DNA from: Cyanothece sp. UBA12306
GTDB taxonomy: Bacteria; Cyanobacteriota; Cyanobacteriia; Cyanobacteriales; Microcystaceae
NCBI GenBank assembly: GCA_003448685.1
Contig: DLXW01000129.1
Location: forward strand, 15,964 to 23,521
Direction of reading: 5' to 3'
DNA length: 7,558 nucleotides
Under the pieces are notes generated by a model. It had not been told where the DNA came from. It was given only the letters and a program-made list of their open reading frames with translations, and did not search any database. Shown here piece after piece: positions 1-7,187 of this stretch. The position numbers were made by a program, and so were the translations under genes. Numbering within the stretch: position 1 is the first letter of the stretch; every line of letters begins with the position of its first letter.

Positions 1-385
1 CCAGTACCTGATAGGTTAGCCATCGGGTAAATTGGTAGTTTAATGGACCAATTCCTTGGGACCAAGCGATAGTTTTTAAGCCTTTTTGTTGAGCTAAAGC
101 CATCAATCCAGCATAATAAATTGGACTAACAAAACTGCTAAAATCCTGCATTAAACTACCCCCTCCCCAAATAAAAAGATCTGAATTGTTCAAAACCTTT
201 AAAATTGCCCAAAAAGAACGATTAGGACAGCTTTCTACCCCATAGCTTGACTGGGTTTTTCGGGGATTAGCCGAAAGAACAATCGGCTCGATGTGAGGGG
301 GCAACATTTGCAGTAAAGATACTAATAAGGCTTCATCTCCGCCATTTCCTTGACCATAATAACCACAAATAACTGCCTTTTTCAT
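1..385 (-). CDS. csaB: Polysaccharide pyruvyl transferase CsaB, N-terminal part (cut by window edge)
   Basis: This minus-strand reading frame starts with ATG at 385-383 and stays open to the window edge, giving 128 residues plus one base. The protein begins MKKAVICGYYGQGNGGDEAL, the glycine-rich GxxGxGNxGDEAL signature at the N-terminus of CsaB-type polysaccharide pyruvyl transferases. It is followed by DLFIWGGGSLMQD (69-81) and SQGIGPL (109-115), both typical of the family. Family members transfer pyruvate from phosphoenolpyruvate as a ketal onto cell-wall or surface polysaccharide; in cyanobacteria the exact acceptor is poorly known. A weak purine-rich stretch (AAGAGA) lies about 10 bases before the start. 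The gene is divergent from crr6 with a 96-bp gap. The family call is firm; the remainder of the gene lies outside the window. Confidence 0.9.
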   Translation of the reverse strand, partial: MKKAVICGYYGQGNGGDEALLVSLLQMLPPHIEPIVLSANPRKTQSSYGVESCPNRSFWAILKVLNNSDLFIWGGGSLMQDFSSFVSPIYYAGLMALAQQKGLKTIAWSQGIGPLNYQFTRWLTYQVL

Positions 386-481
386 CACTTAAGTCTCTTA
401 AAAAAATCACTTTAAGGTGGGCATTGTTACCCTATTTAACCCTGATTTTGATAAAATAAAATAGGTAAATTTAATAATCTC
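386..481. promoter_or_regulatory. Divergent intergenic region between csaB and crr6
   Basis: This 96-bp AT-rich spacer must hold the start signals of csaB (leftward) and crr6 (rightward). For crr6 a candidate pair is TTGATA at 448-453 with TTTAAT at 470-475 (16-bp spacing). That pair would place the transcript start almost on the ATG at 482, so the mRNA would be nearly leaderless, and there is indeed no good Shine-Dalgarno sequence close to that ATG. Overlapping TAAAAT hexamers at 452-457 and 457-462 are alternative -10 boxes. In such AT-rich sequence these matches are weak evidence. No convincing csaB promoter was identified. Confidence 0.35.
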
Positions 482-955
482 ATGAATCAGACGATCGCAC
501 TACAATTTGATCATCTCACTCAACTAGATCTATCACCCGTTAAGTCTATTATTGATCCAATTTTGACTCAAGGGGCGATCGCTTCCTATGAACAAGCTTT
601 CAATTTTGAGATTGACTTTCCCCGTGATCCCACAGATCCCAGGGAACTCTCAGAAATTGCGGAAGTTCGTCTCTGGTTTGTCCGTCTCGATTCAGTTTAC
701 CCTTGGATGCCTTTTATTTTGGACGCAAAGGGGGGAGAATTAGGACGCTATGTGGCCATGTTGGTTCCCCACCAATTTAGCCGCACTGAAGGTATTCAAT
801 ATAACCCAGAAGCGTTAGAAATCTTCGTGATGCACAAACTTTTTACCCTTTCAGATTGGTTAAAAGAACAAAAAATTCCTAGTAACTTTCGCTTGAAGTC
901 TCTGGCACAACTATTTGGTTATGATATTGATGATGGTTTTTTTAAGTTAATCTAA
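482..955 (+). CDS. crr6: CRR6-family protein, NDH-1 assembly / NdhI maturation factor
   Basis: This 157-aa protein matches the CRR6 (chlororespiratory reduction 6, formerly DUF1817) family over its whole length. Recognisable stretches are the acidic FEIDFPRDPTDPRELSEI segment (42-59), the RLWFVRLDSVYPWMPF segment (63-78) and the FSRTEGIQYNPEALEIF segment (99-115). In plants CRR6 is a stromal factor needed to assemble the NDH subcomplex that contains NdhI. Cyanobacterial homologues are reported to act in NdhI maturation for NDH-1, which supports respiration and cyclic electron flow. No signal peptide or membrane segment is visible, so a cytoplasmic location is expected. The ATG at 482 lacks a clear Shine-Dalgarno sequence (nearest AGG at 463-465), which is common in cyanobacteria. 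A HIP1 site lies inside the gene at 575-582. The gene is followed after 89 bp by der in the same orientation. The family call rests on recall of conserved motifs, not on a search. Confidence 0.85.
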   Translation: MNQTIALQFDHLTQLDLSPVKSIIDPILTQGAIASYEQAFNFEIDFPRDPTDPRELSEIAEVRLWFVRLDSVYPWMPFILDAKGGELGRYVAMLVPHQFSRTEGIQYNPEALEIFVMHKLFTLSDWLKEQKIPSNFRLKSLAQLFGYDIDDGFFKLI

Positions 956-980
956 GTAGATATTCTATACTAGGGGAAAG

Positions 981-1013
981 AAGCCATCGATTTTGAGCGA
1001 TCGCCGATGGTTT
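981..1013 (+). other. Stem-loop between crr6 and der (possible weak terminator or der leader structure)
   Basis: AAGCCATCG (981-989) pairs with CGATGGTTT (1005-1013), giving nine pairs including one G-T wobble around a 15-base loop. The loop contains the self-complementary HIP1 octamer GCGATCGC (997-1004), which could compete with the hairpin. Only three T residues follow, so this is a poor intrinsic terminator. A -10-like TATACT at 966-971 lies upstream, so the hairpin may instead lie in a der 5' leader. Its function is unproven. Confidence 0.35.
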
Positions 1014-1044
1014 GGTCTACTTATGTTGATAGTTAGAGAAAATT

Positions 1045-2403
1045 ATGCCCCTCCCTATTGTTGCAATTATTGGACGGCCTAATGTGGGCAAATCAACCCT
1101 GGTAAATCGACTCGCAGGAGATCAACAGGCTATTGTTCATGATGAACCAGGAATCACCAGAGATCGCACTTATCGGCCTGGTTTTTGGCTAGATCGGGAT
1201 TTCCAAGTGGTAGATACGGGGGGATTGGTCTTTGATGATGATACGGAATTTTTGCCTTCTATTCGAGAACAGGCCATGGCAGCCCTAACAGAGGCAAATG
1301 TGGCTATTTTTGTGGTAGATGGCCAAACTGGACCAACTGCTGGGGATCAAGAAATTGCTGATTGGTTACGGCAACAAACTGTTCCGGTTTTGTTAGCAGT
1401 TAATAAGTGTGAATCCCCTGACCAAGGAATAATTCAAGCAGCACAATTTTGGGAATTGGGGTTAGGCAATCCCTATCCGGTTTCGGGTATTCATGGTAGT
1501 GGAACGGGAGAACTTCTTGATGATTTAATTACCTATCTTCCCGATCCTCAAGAAATTAGCCAAGTTGACGAAATTAAAGTAGCAATTATTGGCCGTCCTA
1601 ATGTAGGTAAATCAAGTTTACTCAACTCTTTATTGGGTAAAAATAGATCGATTGTTAGCCCTATTTCGGGAACTACTAGGGATGCCATTGATACCATAAT
1701 AGAACATAATGACAAGACCTATCGTTTAATTGATACTGCGGGTATTCGACGCAAGAAAAATGTCGAATATGGAGCGGAATTTTTTAGTATTAATCGTGCT
1801 TTTAAAGCCATTCGTCGTTGCGATGTTGTTTTATTTGTCATTGATGCTATCGATGGGGTAACTGATCAAGATCTCAAACTAGCTTCTAGAATCCTTGATG
1901 AGGGTCGGGCAGTGATTATTGTGGTCAATAAATGGGATGCTATAGATAAAGATTCTTACACAATTTATGAATACAAAACCAGTGTCTTATCCCGTCTTTA
2001 TTTTATGGAATGGTCGCCCCTAATTTTTGTCAGTGCGATGACAGGAAAACGGGTAGATAAACTCCTGGATTTAGTCAATAGTTCTGCCGAAGAACATTGT
2101 CGTCGAGTAAGTACAGCAGTGATTAATGAGGTTTTACAAGAAGCGATAACTTGGCATTCTCCACCAACAACACGCCAAGGAAAACAGGGAAAAATTTATT
2201 ACGGAACCCAAGTATCAACCCAACCTCCAACTATTGCCTTATTTGTCAACGATCCTAAACGATTTAATGATAATTATCGCCGTTATATTGAAAGTCAATT
2301 TCGTCAACAATTAGGCTTCCCTGGCACTCCCATTCGTCTATTATGGAGAGGCAAAAAGGTTAGAGATGTAGAACAAAGCGTCAATCGAGCAACAAAAGTT
2401 TAA
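1045..2403 (+). CDS. der: Ribosome-assembly GTPase Der (EngA), double-GTPase
   Basis: This 452-aa protein has the diagnostic Der architecture of two tandem Era/TrmE-like GTPase domains followed by a KH-like domain. Domain 1 shows the P-loop GRPNVGKS at 10-17, DTGG at 57-60 and NKCE (NKxD position) at 120-123. Domain 2 shows GRPNVGKS at 183-190, DTAG at 230-233, NKWD at 295-298 and the SAMTGK G5 loop at 330-335. The C-terminal KH-like domain occupies roughly 355-440 and includes the [11 protein letters not shown] segment. Der binds the 50S subunit and is needed for its late assembly; it is essential in most bacteria. NKCE in the first domain departs from NKxD but is conservative. The length is normal for the family. 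A short purine run (GAGA, 1036-1039) precedes the ATG. cinA follows 43 bp downstream in the same direction, so the two may be cotranscribed. Confidence 0.97.
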   Translation: MPLPIVAIIGRPNVGKSTLVNRLAGDQQAIVHDEPGITRDRTYRPGFWLDRDFQVVDTGGLVFDDDTEFLPSIREQAMAALTEANVAIFVVDGQTGPTAGDQEIADWLRQQTVPVLLAVNKCESPDQGIIQAAQFWELGLGNPYPVSGIHGSGTGELLDDLITYLPDPQEISQVDEIKVAIIGRPNVGKSSLLNSLLGKNRSIVSPISGTTRDAIDTIIEHNDKTYRLIDTAGIRRKKNVEYGAEFFSINRAFKAIRRCDVVLFVIDAIDGVTDQDLKLASRILDEGRAVIIVVNKWDAIDKDSYTIYEYKTSVLSRLYFMEWSPLIFVSAMTGKRVDKLLDLVNSSAEEHCRRVSTAVINEVLQEAITWHSPPTTRQGKQGKIYYGTQVSTQPPTIALFVNDPKRFNDNYRRYIESQFRQQLGFPGTPIRLLWRGKKVRDVEQSVNRATKV

Positions 2404-2446
2404 AATTATCTTTAGTTGGGAAAATCCATAGTTAATTAGAAGCGTT

Positions 2447-3706
2447 ATGAGTGCAGAAGTTATTTGTGTGGGAACAGAATTATTATTAGGAGATATCCTT
2501 AATAGTAATGTTCAATTTTTAGCTAAAGAATTGGCCAGTTTAGGTATTCCCCATTATTATCAAACAGTAGTAGGAGATAATCCCACTCGTTTAAAAGAAG
2601 TAATTGAAATTGCTAGTAAAAGGGCATCTATTTTAATTTTTACAGGGGGTTTAGGTCCAACTCCTGACGACTTGACTACAGAAACTATTGCTAATTTATT
2701 TGATACTCCTTTAATAGAACGTTACGAAATTATTGAAGATATTAGCCAAAAATTCGCTGCCAGGGGGCGAATTATGACGGAGAATAATCGTAAACAAGCA
2801 CTACTTCCCCAAGGTGCGGATATTTTGCCTAATCCTTCGGGAACGGCCCCTGGACTTTTGTGGCAACCTCGCCCTAATTTAACCTTAATGACTTTCCCTG
2901 GAGTCCCGTCTGAAATGAAGCTGATGTGGCGTGAAACGGCTGTTCCTTACCTCAAAAGCCAAGGTTGGGGCAAAGAAGTCATTTATAGCCGTATGTTGCG
3001 TTTTAGGGGCATTGGCGAGTCAGCTTTGGCCACCAAAGTCGTCAAATTTTTTGAGTTAACTAATCCTACAGTAGCTCCCTATGCTTCTTTGGGGGAAGTT
3101 CGGTTACGAATATCGGCAAAAACAGCGTCAGAAGAGGAGGCGATCGCCCTCATTGAACCGGTTGCCCAAGAAATCCAAAAAATTGCAGGATTAGACTATT
3201 ATGGCTCTGATGATGCCAACTTAGCTACGGTGGTAGCAGATTTATTAAAGCAAGCAGCAGAGACGGTTAGTGTAGCTGAATCTTGTACTGGTGGTGGTTT
3301 GGGGTCAATTTTAACTTCCATAGCTGGCAGTTCGGACTATTTTCGTGGGGGGATTATTGCCTACGAAAATCGGGTAAAAATCGATTTATTGGGGGTTAAA
3401 ACCCAAAATTTAGAGGAAGATGGGGCAGTGAGTGCTATAGTAGCGCAACAGATGGCCTTGGGTGTGCAACAACGGTTGGGGACTGACTGGGGTATTAGTA
3501 TTACAGGAATTGCAGGCCCTGGTGGGGGGACAATAACTAAACCAGTGGGATTAGTTTATATTGGGTTAGCTGATAGTCAAGGGAAGGTAGATAGTTTTGA
3601 ATGTCGGTTTGGTAACCGCGATCGCGATATTATCCGTTCTTTGAGTAGCTATACTGCTTTGGATAAGTTACGTCGAAAATTATTAGCTAAGAAATTAGGA
3701 ATGTAG
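2447..3706 (+). CDS. cinA: CinA-family protein (MoCF-like domain plus C-terminal NMN-deamidase-type domain)
   Basis: This 419-aa, full-length two-domain CinA has an N-terminal MoaB/MogA-like (MoCF) domain at about 1-170, with GTELLLGDILNSN (9-21), TGGLGPTPDD (66-75), NPSGTAPG (129-136) and PGVPSEM (151-157). The C-terminal CinA/PncC domain covers about 255-415, with AESCTGG (277-283), YENRVK (306-311) and GIAGPGG (354-360). The PncC domain in characterised homologues deamidates nicotinamide mononucleotide in the pyridine-nucleotide cycle, and the MoCF domain has been linked to ADP-ribose hydrolysis. The name comes from competence genes in Gram-positive bacteria, but a competence role here is only possible. 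Signature motifs look intact. A weak GAAG precedes the ATG. The TAG stop codon is the first three bases of a heptamer array. HIP1 sites lie at 3140-3147 and 3618-3625. Confidence 0.95.
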   Translation: MSAEVICVGTELLLGDILNSNVQFLAKELASLGIPHYYQTVVGDNPTRLKEVIEIASKRASILIFTGGLGPTPDDLTTETIANLFDTPLIERYEIIEDISQKFAARGRIMTENNRKQALLPQGADILPNPSGTAPGLLWQPRPNLTLMTFPGVPSEMKLMWRETAVPYLKSQGWGKEVIYSRMLRFRGIGESALATKVVKFFELTNPTVAPYASLGEVRLRISAKTASEEEAIALIEPVAQEIQKIAGLDYYGSDDANLATVVADLLKQAAETVSVAESCTGGGLGSILTSIAGSSDYFRGGIIAYENRVKIDLLGVKTQNLEEDGAVSAIVAQQMALGVQQRLGTDWGISITGIAGPGGGTITKPVGLVYIGLADSQGKVDSFECRFGNRDRDIIRSLSSYTALDKLRRKLLAKKLGM

Positions 3707-3745
3707 AATTTAGAATTTAGAATGTAGAATGTAGAATTTAGAATT
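3704..3745. repeat. Tandem heptamer array, six units of TAGAATT/TAGAATG
   Basis: Six contiguous seven-base units read TAGAATT, TAGAATT, TAGAATG, TAGAATG, TAGAATT, TAGAATT with no interruption (42 bases). The first unit begins with the TAG that ends cinA. The 18-base stretch AATGTAGAATGTAGAATT at 3721-3738 recurs exactly at 7417-7434. The array resembles in unit length the short tandemly repeated repetitive (STRR) sequences known from cyanobacteria, though the unit differs from the classical STRR heptamers I can name. Slippage replication is the likely origin. Confidence 0.9.
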
Positions 3746-3822
3746 AAAATTGATTGGTTGTTTTTTAAAATCATTTAACCCACCCTATGATCTAATGAGC
3801 AATCTTTAAGTGAGGAATAATC

Positions 3823-4428
3823 ATGAAAGTATTAGATCCTAATCAATCTTACACCTTTAGTAAAATCTTCGAGTTAAAAGTTGAAGTAGATGAATTAGTT
3901 AAAGATTTTGGCTATACATTTTCTCGGAAGCTTCTTAACTTACCTCAATATCAAGGACAATTAAACCGACTTCAACAATTAGAAGAACGCATAACAGCTA
4001 TTTTACCCAACGTCCTTTTAAGCACGGAAATAGCCAGGCGAGAAATTTTGATTGCACCTGTTATTACCGACCTTGTTTATTATACTAATGCTCAATTAAG
4101 AATTGAATACTCACTTAAAGTTTCTGAACAATTACAAGGTTCTTTAGATTACTTTCTTCATAACCACCATCATGTTATTGTTATTGAAGCAAAAAAGGGA
4201 GATTTGGACTATGGTTTTAATCAACTTGCTACCCAGCTTATTGCTTTAGATCAATGGTTAGACAGTAAGGAAATTAATCTTTTAGGTGCAGTTACAACAG
4301 GCAATATTTGGCAATTTGGCTGTTTAAACCGAGAAAATAAACACATTGATCAAGGTTTAGAAAGTTATCGAGTTCCTGAAGATTTAGAACCCTTAATCAG
4401 GATTCTAGTTCAAGCTTTAACCTCTTAA
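3823..4428 (+). CDS. Uncharacterised protein with PD-(D/E)XK nuclease-like core
   Basis: This 201-aa protein has no signal peptide or membrane segment. It carries a pattern like the PD-(D/E)XK nuclease fold: a conserved-looking acidic helix position (E69 or R72-R73-E74 in STEIARREI), D109 in GSLDYFL, then a hydrophobic strand ending in IEAKKGD with E122-x-K124, and a downstream FNQLATQLIALDQW helix (133-145) with Q134. Many small cyanobacterial proteins share this DYxL...VIEAK.GDL..GF.QL layout and are annotated as hypothetical or restriction-like nuclease-fold proteins. Their substrate is not known. No methyltransferase or specificity subunit is adjacent, so a restriction-modification role is not supported here. 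The start is well supported by a Shine-Dalgarno GAGG (3812-3815) seven bases before the ATG, and a -10-like TATGAT sits at 3786-3791. It converges on the copper ATPase. Fold assignment is by motif reading only. Confidence 0.8.
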   Translation: MKVLDPNQSYTFSKIFELKVEVDELVKDFGYTFSRKLLNLPQYQGQLNRLQQLEERITAILPNVLLSTEIARREILIAPVITDLVYYTNAQLRIEYSLKVSEQLQGSLDYFLHNHHHVIVIEAKKGDLDYGFNQLATQLIALDQWLDSKEINLLGAVTTGNIWQFGCLNRENKHIDQGLESYRVPEDLEPLIRILVQALTS

Positions 4429-4510
4429 AGTTTTCCCTAACATAACCAATTAAACCTCGTCAAGATGGCAAAGCCAAACTTTATCAATTTAAACAAAGAA
4501 GGGGCGATTT

Positions 4511-4540
4511 GTTGGGTTTCGTTCCTCAACCCAACCTACG
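4511..4540. repeat. Short palindromic interspersed repeat at the copper ATPase 3' end
   Basis: GTTGGGTT (4511-4518) and AACCCAAC (4528-4535) form a perfect 8-bp inverted repeat around a nine-base loop, followed by CTACG. I recall closely similar GTAGGTTGGGTT...AACCCAAC elements as dispersed repeats in many cyanobacterial genomes, but could not search for it here. The ATPase stop codon (TGA, plus positions 4526-4528) and its last four residues are encoded within the element. It lies between two convergent genes, but no T-run follows on either strand, so there is no support for an intrinsic terminator. Confidence 0.75.
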
Positions 4541-6850
4541 GGATGATTTGGGTTTAAATTTACGGAGTCTCAAGGCATTTGTTACCACAGAAACTGAACT
4601 ACAAGCCATCGCTGCACCCGCAATCATTGGATTAAGTAATAAACCAAAGAAAGGATATAAAATGCCCGCAGCAATGGGAATACCCAAACTATTATAAATA
4701 TAAGCAAAAAATAGATTTTGGCGAATATTTTTCATGGTTGCATGACTTAGTTCAATAGCAGTAACAATACCTCGTAAATCACCAGAAATTAAAGTTAAAT
4801 CACTCGCGGCCATTGCTACATCTGTTCCTGTTCCGATGGCAATTCCCACATCTGCTTGTGCTAATGCGGGTGCGTCATTAATTCCATCTCCCACCATAGC
4901 AACAACTTTATTTTTCCGTTTTCTGCTATTTCTTTCTTGTTGAATTGATTGAATAATATTGGCTTTTTGATCGGGAAGAACCTCTGCAAAGACTCTTTTA
5001 ATACCAACTTTAGAGGCGATCGCTTCAGCAGTTTTCTGGTTATCTCCGGTTAACATTACTACTTCTAAACCCATTCTTTGTAAGGCTGTTATTGCTTCTT
5101 CTGAAGATGGTTTAATGGCATCAGCAATACCAATTAAACCCTCAATTTGTCCATCAATAGCGATGAAGGCGGTTGTTTTAGCCTCTGCTTCCCATTGTTC
5201 ACGTTTGGCTTGTAAATTATAACCCTCTCCCTGCTCTGGTCTCCCTGCTCCCCTGCTATCCTCACCATCTGTCTTAATTTTTAATTCATCCATCCATCTT
5301 TGTGTACCAATTTGAATTAACTTTCCTGATACTTTTCCCTGAACTCCCATACCCGCTACTGCTTCAAAATTAGTGACTTCAGGTACATGGTTGTTGATGT
5401 CTTGAGATTGGGCATAATTAATAATAGCTTCCGCTAAGGGATGTTCAGAATTTTTTTCGACGGCAGCAGCTATTTTTAAAAGTTCAAGTTCATTATTGTT
5501 GGCAATACCTTTAACAGTTATATAATTAGTTACACTGGGCTTACCTTGGGTAATTGTTCCGGTTTTATCACAAACAATAGTATTTAGTTTATGAGCCAAT
5601 TCTAAACTATCTGCACCTTTAATTAGTATACCATTTTCTGCCCCTTTTCCGGTGCCAACCATAATTGATGTAGGAGTTGCTAAACCCAAGGCGCAAGGAC
5701 AAGCAATAATTAAAACTCCTACGGTATTAATCATCGCAATGGTCACATTTTCCATGGTAGTAAACCAAATAATAAAAGTAAGAATGGCAATAGCTATTAC
5801 TGTTGGAACAAACCATCCTGTCACCTGATCCGCTAATTTTTGGATCGGTGCTTTACTGCCTTGAGCATCTTGTACTAACTTGATAATCTGTGCTAAAACA
5901 GTATTTCCCCCGACTTTTGTTGCTTTAAATTTAAAACTTCCTGTCTTATTAATAGTCGCACCAATGACTTCATCTCCTGGTTGTTTTGTAACCGGAATAG
6001 GTTCCCCAGTAACCATTGATTCATCAAGAGAAGATTGCCCCTCAATAACTTGTCCATCTACCGGAATTTTTTCCCCTGGACGAACTAAAATAATATCTCC
6101 TACTATCACTTTTTCAATGGGAATATCTAATGCTTGTTGCTCGCGAATCACTCTAGCAGTTTTTGCTTGTAAACCCATTAATTTATGAATGGCTTCTGTT
6201 GTTTTACCTCGCGCTCTATTTTCTAGTAATCTTCCTAAAAGAACTAGAGTAATAACGACTGCTGATGTTTCATAATAAACCACTGGTTTAATTCCCTGAG
6301 ATTCTAAAAAATTGGGAAATAAAGTCGCAAATAGAGAGTATAAATAGGCAACTCCAGTGCCTAAAGCGACTAAGGTATTCATGTCAAAAGTCTTGCGTTG
6401 AAAAGCTTTCCAAGCCCCGACAAAAAAGGGTTTTCCCACCCAAAACTGTACTGGGGTAACTAAAACTAATTGAATCCAAGAATTATGTAACCATGAAGGT
6501 ATCCACAATATTTCTATTCCTGGCATTATGGGCAACATTCCTATCACTAAGATTAGGCTAATAATGCTACCTACTATTACTTTATAGGTTAATTCTTTTT
6601 GTGCTGTTTTTTCTGAGTCTTGTTGTTGTTTATTTTCCGCTAGGGGAGCAGCATTATATCCAGCCTTTTTGATAGCTTGTTCAATAACTGTTAAATTAGT
6701 AATAGTTTCATCATAGGTTACGGTTGCTTGAGACAGAGCAAAATTTACATTACCTTGATTGACTCCTTCGACTTTTTGAATAGCTTTTTCAATGGCTGAT
6801 GCGCAACCAGCACAACTCATTCCTTGTAGTCTTAGATGGGAGGTTTCCAC
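4526..6850 (-). CDS. copA: Copper-transporting P1B-type ATPase (CopA/PacS/CtaA family)
   Basis: This 774-aa protein is a complete Cu(I) P-type ATPase. An N-terminal heavy-metal-associated domain (about 3-70) carries GMSCAGC (10-16). Eight membrane segments are expected, near 88-110, 124-146, 160-180, 190-210, 345-365, 370-395, 710-735 and 737-757. The actuator TGEP lies at 281-284, the metal-site CPC at 384-386, the phosphorylated DKTGT at 428-432, SEHP at 468-471, TGDN at 601-604 and GDGINDAP at 654-661. Y719-N720 and M748...S752 complete the Cu(I)-specific transmembrane signature. It should pump Cu(I) out of the cytoplasm, either to the periplasm or into thylakoids; sequence reading alone cannot separate CopA, PacS and CtaA roles. 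The start is GTG (6850-6848), backed by a well-placed GAGGA. Two oddities are an extra, repeat-derived-looking segment at about 528-544 and a C-terminus ending RRLG inside a dispersed repeat. Confidence 0.96.
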   Translation of the reverse strand: METSHLRLQGMSCAGCASAIEKAIQKVEGVNQGNVNFALSQATVTYDETITNLTVIEQAIKKAGYNAAPLAENKQQQDSEKTAQKELTYKVIVGSIISLILVIGMLPIMPGIEILWIPSWLHNSWIQLVLVTPVQFWVGKPFFVGAWKAFQRKTFDMNTLVALGTGVAYLYSLFATLFPNFLESQGIKPVVYYETSAVVITLVLLGRLLENRARGKTTEAIHKLMGLQAKTARVIREQQALDIPIEKVIVGDIILVRPGEKIPVDGQVIEGQSSLDESMVTGEPIPVTKQPGDEVIGATINKTGSFKFKATKVGGNTVLAQIIKLVQDAQGSKAPIQKLADQVTGWFVPTVIAIAILTFIIWFTTMENVTIAMINTVGVLIIACPCALGLATPTSIMVGTGKGAENGILIKGADSLELAHKLNTIVCDKTGTITQGKPSVTNYITVKGIANNNELELLKIAAAVEKNSEHPLAEAIINYAQSQDINNHVPEVTNFEAVAGMGVQGKVSGKLIQIGTQRWMDELKIKTDGEDSRGAGRPEQGEGYNLQAKREQWEAEAKTTAFIAIDGQIEGLIGIADAIKPSSEEAITALQRMGLEVVMLTGDNQKTAEAIASKVGIKRVFAEVLPDQKANIIQSIQQERNSRKRKNKVVAMVGDGINDAPALAQADVGIAIGTGTDVAMAASDLTLISGDLRGIVTAIELSHATMKNIRQNLFFAYIYNSLGIPIAAGILYPFFGLLLNPMIAGAAMACSSVSVVTNALRLRKFKPKSSRRLG
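5219..5269 (-). repeat. GC-rich heptamer-like block translated inside the copper ATPase
   Basis: On the plus strand, 5225-5259 divides into seven-base units CTCTCCC, TGCTCTG, GTCTCCC, TGCTCCC, CTGCTAT. These are variants of TGCTCCC (GGGAGCA on the coding strand). GGGAGCA-type runs are familiar as intergenic repeats in cyanobacteria. The block and its edges encode residues 528-544, [17 protein letters not shown], a hydrophilic Gly/Glu/Arg-rich stretch unlike its surroundings. It sits between the ATP-binding GMGVQG region (500-505) and the EAEAKTT segment. The 51-nt span is a multiple of three, which preserves the frame. Confidence 0.7.
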
Positions 6851-6858
6851 GGTTAAAA

Positions 6859-6863
6859 TCCTC
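6859..6863 (-). promoter_or_regulatory. Ribosome binding site deciding the GTG start of the copper ATPase
   Basis: On the minus strand GAGGA (plus 6863-6859) is separated by eight bases from GTG at 6850-6848. No in-frame ATG lies nearby upstream. The residues after the GTG lead straight into the metal-binding domain at normal family spacing (GMSCAGC at 10-16), so the non-ATG start is preferred. Confidence 0.75.
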
Positions 6864-6887
6864 GCTTTAGTTAAGTTTTAATTTGTT

Positions 6888-6919
6888 ATAATAAATCTAT
6901 TGATTATTTATATATTATA
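6888..6919 (-). promoter_or_regulatory. Candidate promoter (-10) and operator-like palindrome of the copper ATPase
   Basis: A minus-strand TATAAT (plus 6919-6914) is a perfect -10 consensus about 65 bases before the GTG. I find no good -35 at normal spacing: TTGAGC is 20 bases upstream of the -10, and GCTTAA at 17-bp spacing is poor. Immediately downstream, ATAATAAATC (6888-6897) and GATTATTTAT (6902-6911) form an inverted repeat matching at 8 of 10 positions around a 4-base centre. Its position over the expected transcript start would suit a metal-responsive repressor, but AT-rich palindromes arise easily by chance and no known copper-regulator site is matched. Confidence 0.35.
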
Positions 6920-7072
6920 GAATATTAACCAGATAATTAAGCTCAATTTAACATTTTTTAACTTCAAATTGGACAACTAATAAAAATAAAATTTAGAAAA
7001 ATTTACTAATCAATAATTGCTTAATTTTATGATCAAATTAAACTATCTAGTGCTACGGTAAATTAAAAATCC

Positions 7073-7123
7073 AACAATGTAAAATTTAGAATCAAGCTAT
7101 GATTAATTTCAAGATTTATAATT
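7073..7123. repeat. Intergenic repeat copy 1, upstream of the small Cys-containing gene
   Basis: This stretch aligns with 7414-7465 at roughly 80% identity with one single-base gap. It includes an exact shared 16-mer CTATGATTAATTTCAA (7097-7112 here, 7439-7454 in copy 2). Its left part contains two degenerate heptamers, TAAAATT (7080-7086) and TAGAATC (7087-7093), of the same family as the array after cinA. The right end overlaps the -35 of the small gene's promoter. Confidence 0.75.
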
Positions 7124-7152
7124 GTCATAACCTTAACCTGTAATGCTATAGT
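7122..7152 (+). promoter_or_regulatory. Predicted promoter of the small Cys-containing gene
   Basis: TTGTCA at 7122-7127 (5 of 6 to the -35 consensus) is followed after 19 bases by TATAGT at 7147-7152 (5 of 6 to the -10 consensus). A TG at 7144-7145 makes an extended -10 (TGCTATAGT), which can offset the long spacer. Transcription would begin near 7159, leaving a leader of about 30 bases. Confidence 0.55.
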
Positions 7153-7187
7153 ATGTTTAGATAAAAAAATAGAGAGTATCATTGATT

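Larger units (their letters stand above)
6851..7187. other. AT-rich divergent intergenic region between the copper ATPase and the small Cys-containing gene
   Basis: This 337-bp gene-free stretch contains, from the ATPase outward: its Shine-Dalgarno (6859-6863), an imperfect palindrome (6888-6911), a minus-strand TATAAT (6919-6914), then about 150 bp of AT-rich sequence (6920-7072) in which I see nothing specific, then one copy of a ~50-bp repeat (7073-7123) and a promoter for the small gene (7122-7152). No RNA gene or convincing ORF was found on either strand. Confidence 0.7.

Noticed and set aside
3704..3745. Heptamer array considered as a CRISPR array
   Set aside because: Units are seven bases with no spacers and no cas genes nearby, so it is a simple tandem repeat.
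3746..3822. Riboswitch or structured RNA before the PD-(D/E)XK-like gene
   Set aside because: The 77-bp spacer is low-complexity and AT-rich with no stable pairing visible; only a -10-like box and a Shine-Dalgarno sequence are seen.
4429..4525. Terminator for the convergent gene pair
   Set aside because: The only clear hairpin is the dispersed palindrome, and neither strand shows a T-run after it.
4509..4697. A 62-codon plus-strand frame beginning in the palindromic repeat
   Set aside because: It starts at TTG inside the repeat and is mostly antisense to the ATPase C-terminus. The frame extends a little upstream to a stop near 4440 and reads KPRQDGKAKLYQFKQ there, which looks faintly protein-like, but it is too short to call a gene remnant.
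5880..6188. A 102-codon open frame on the plus strand
   Set aside because: It lies wholly antisense to the metal-binding and actuator coding region of the copper ATPase, has no ribosome binding site, and its translation resembles no protein I know.
7099..7143. A 14-codon ATG frame upstream of the small gene, considered as a leader peptide
   Set aside because: It lies within repeat copy 1, overlaps the predicted promoter and so would not be in the transcript, and has no ribosome binding site.
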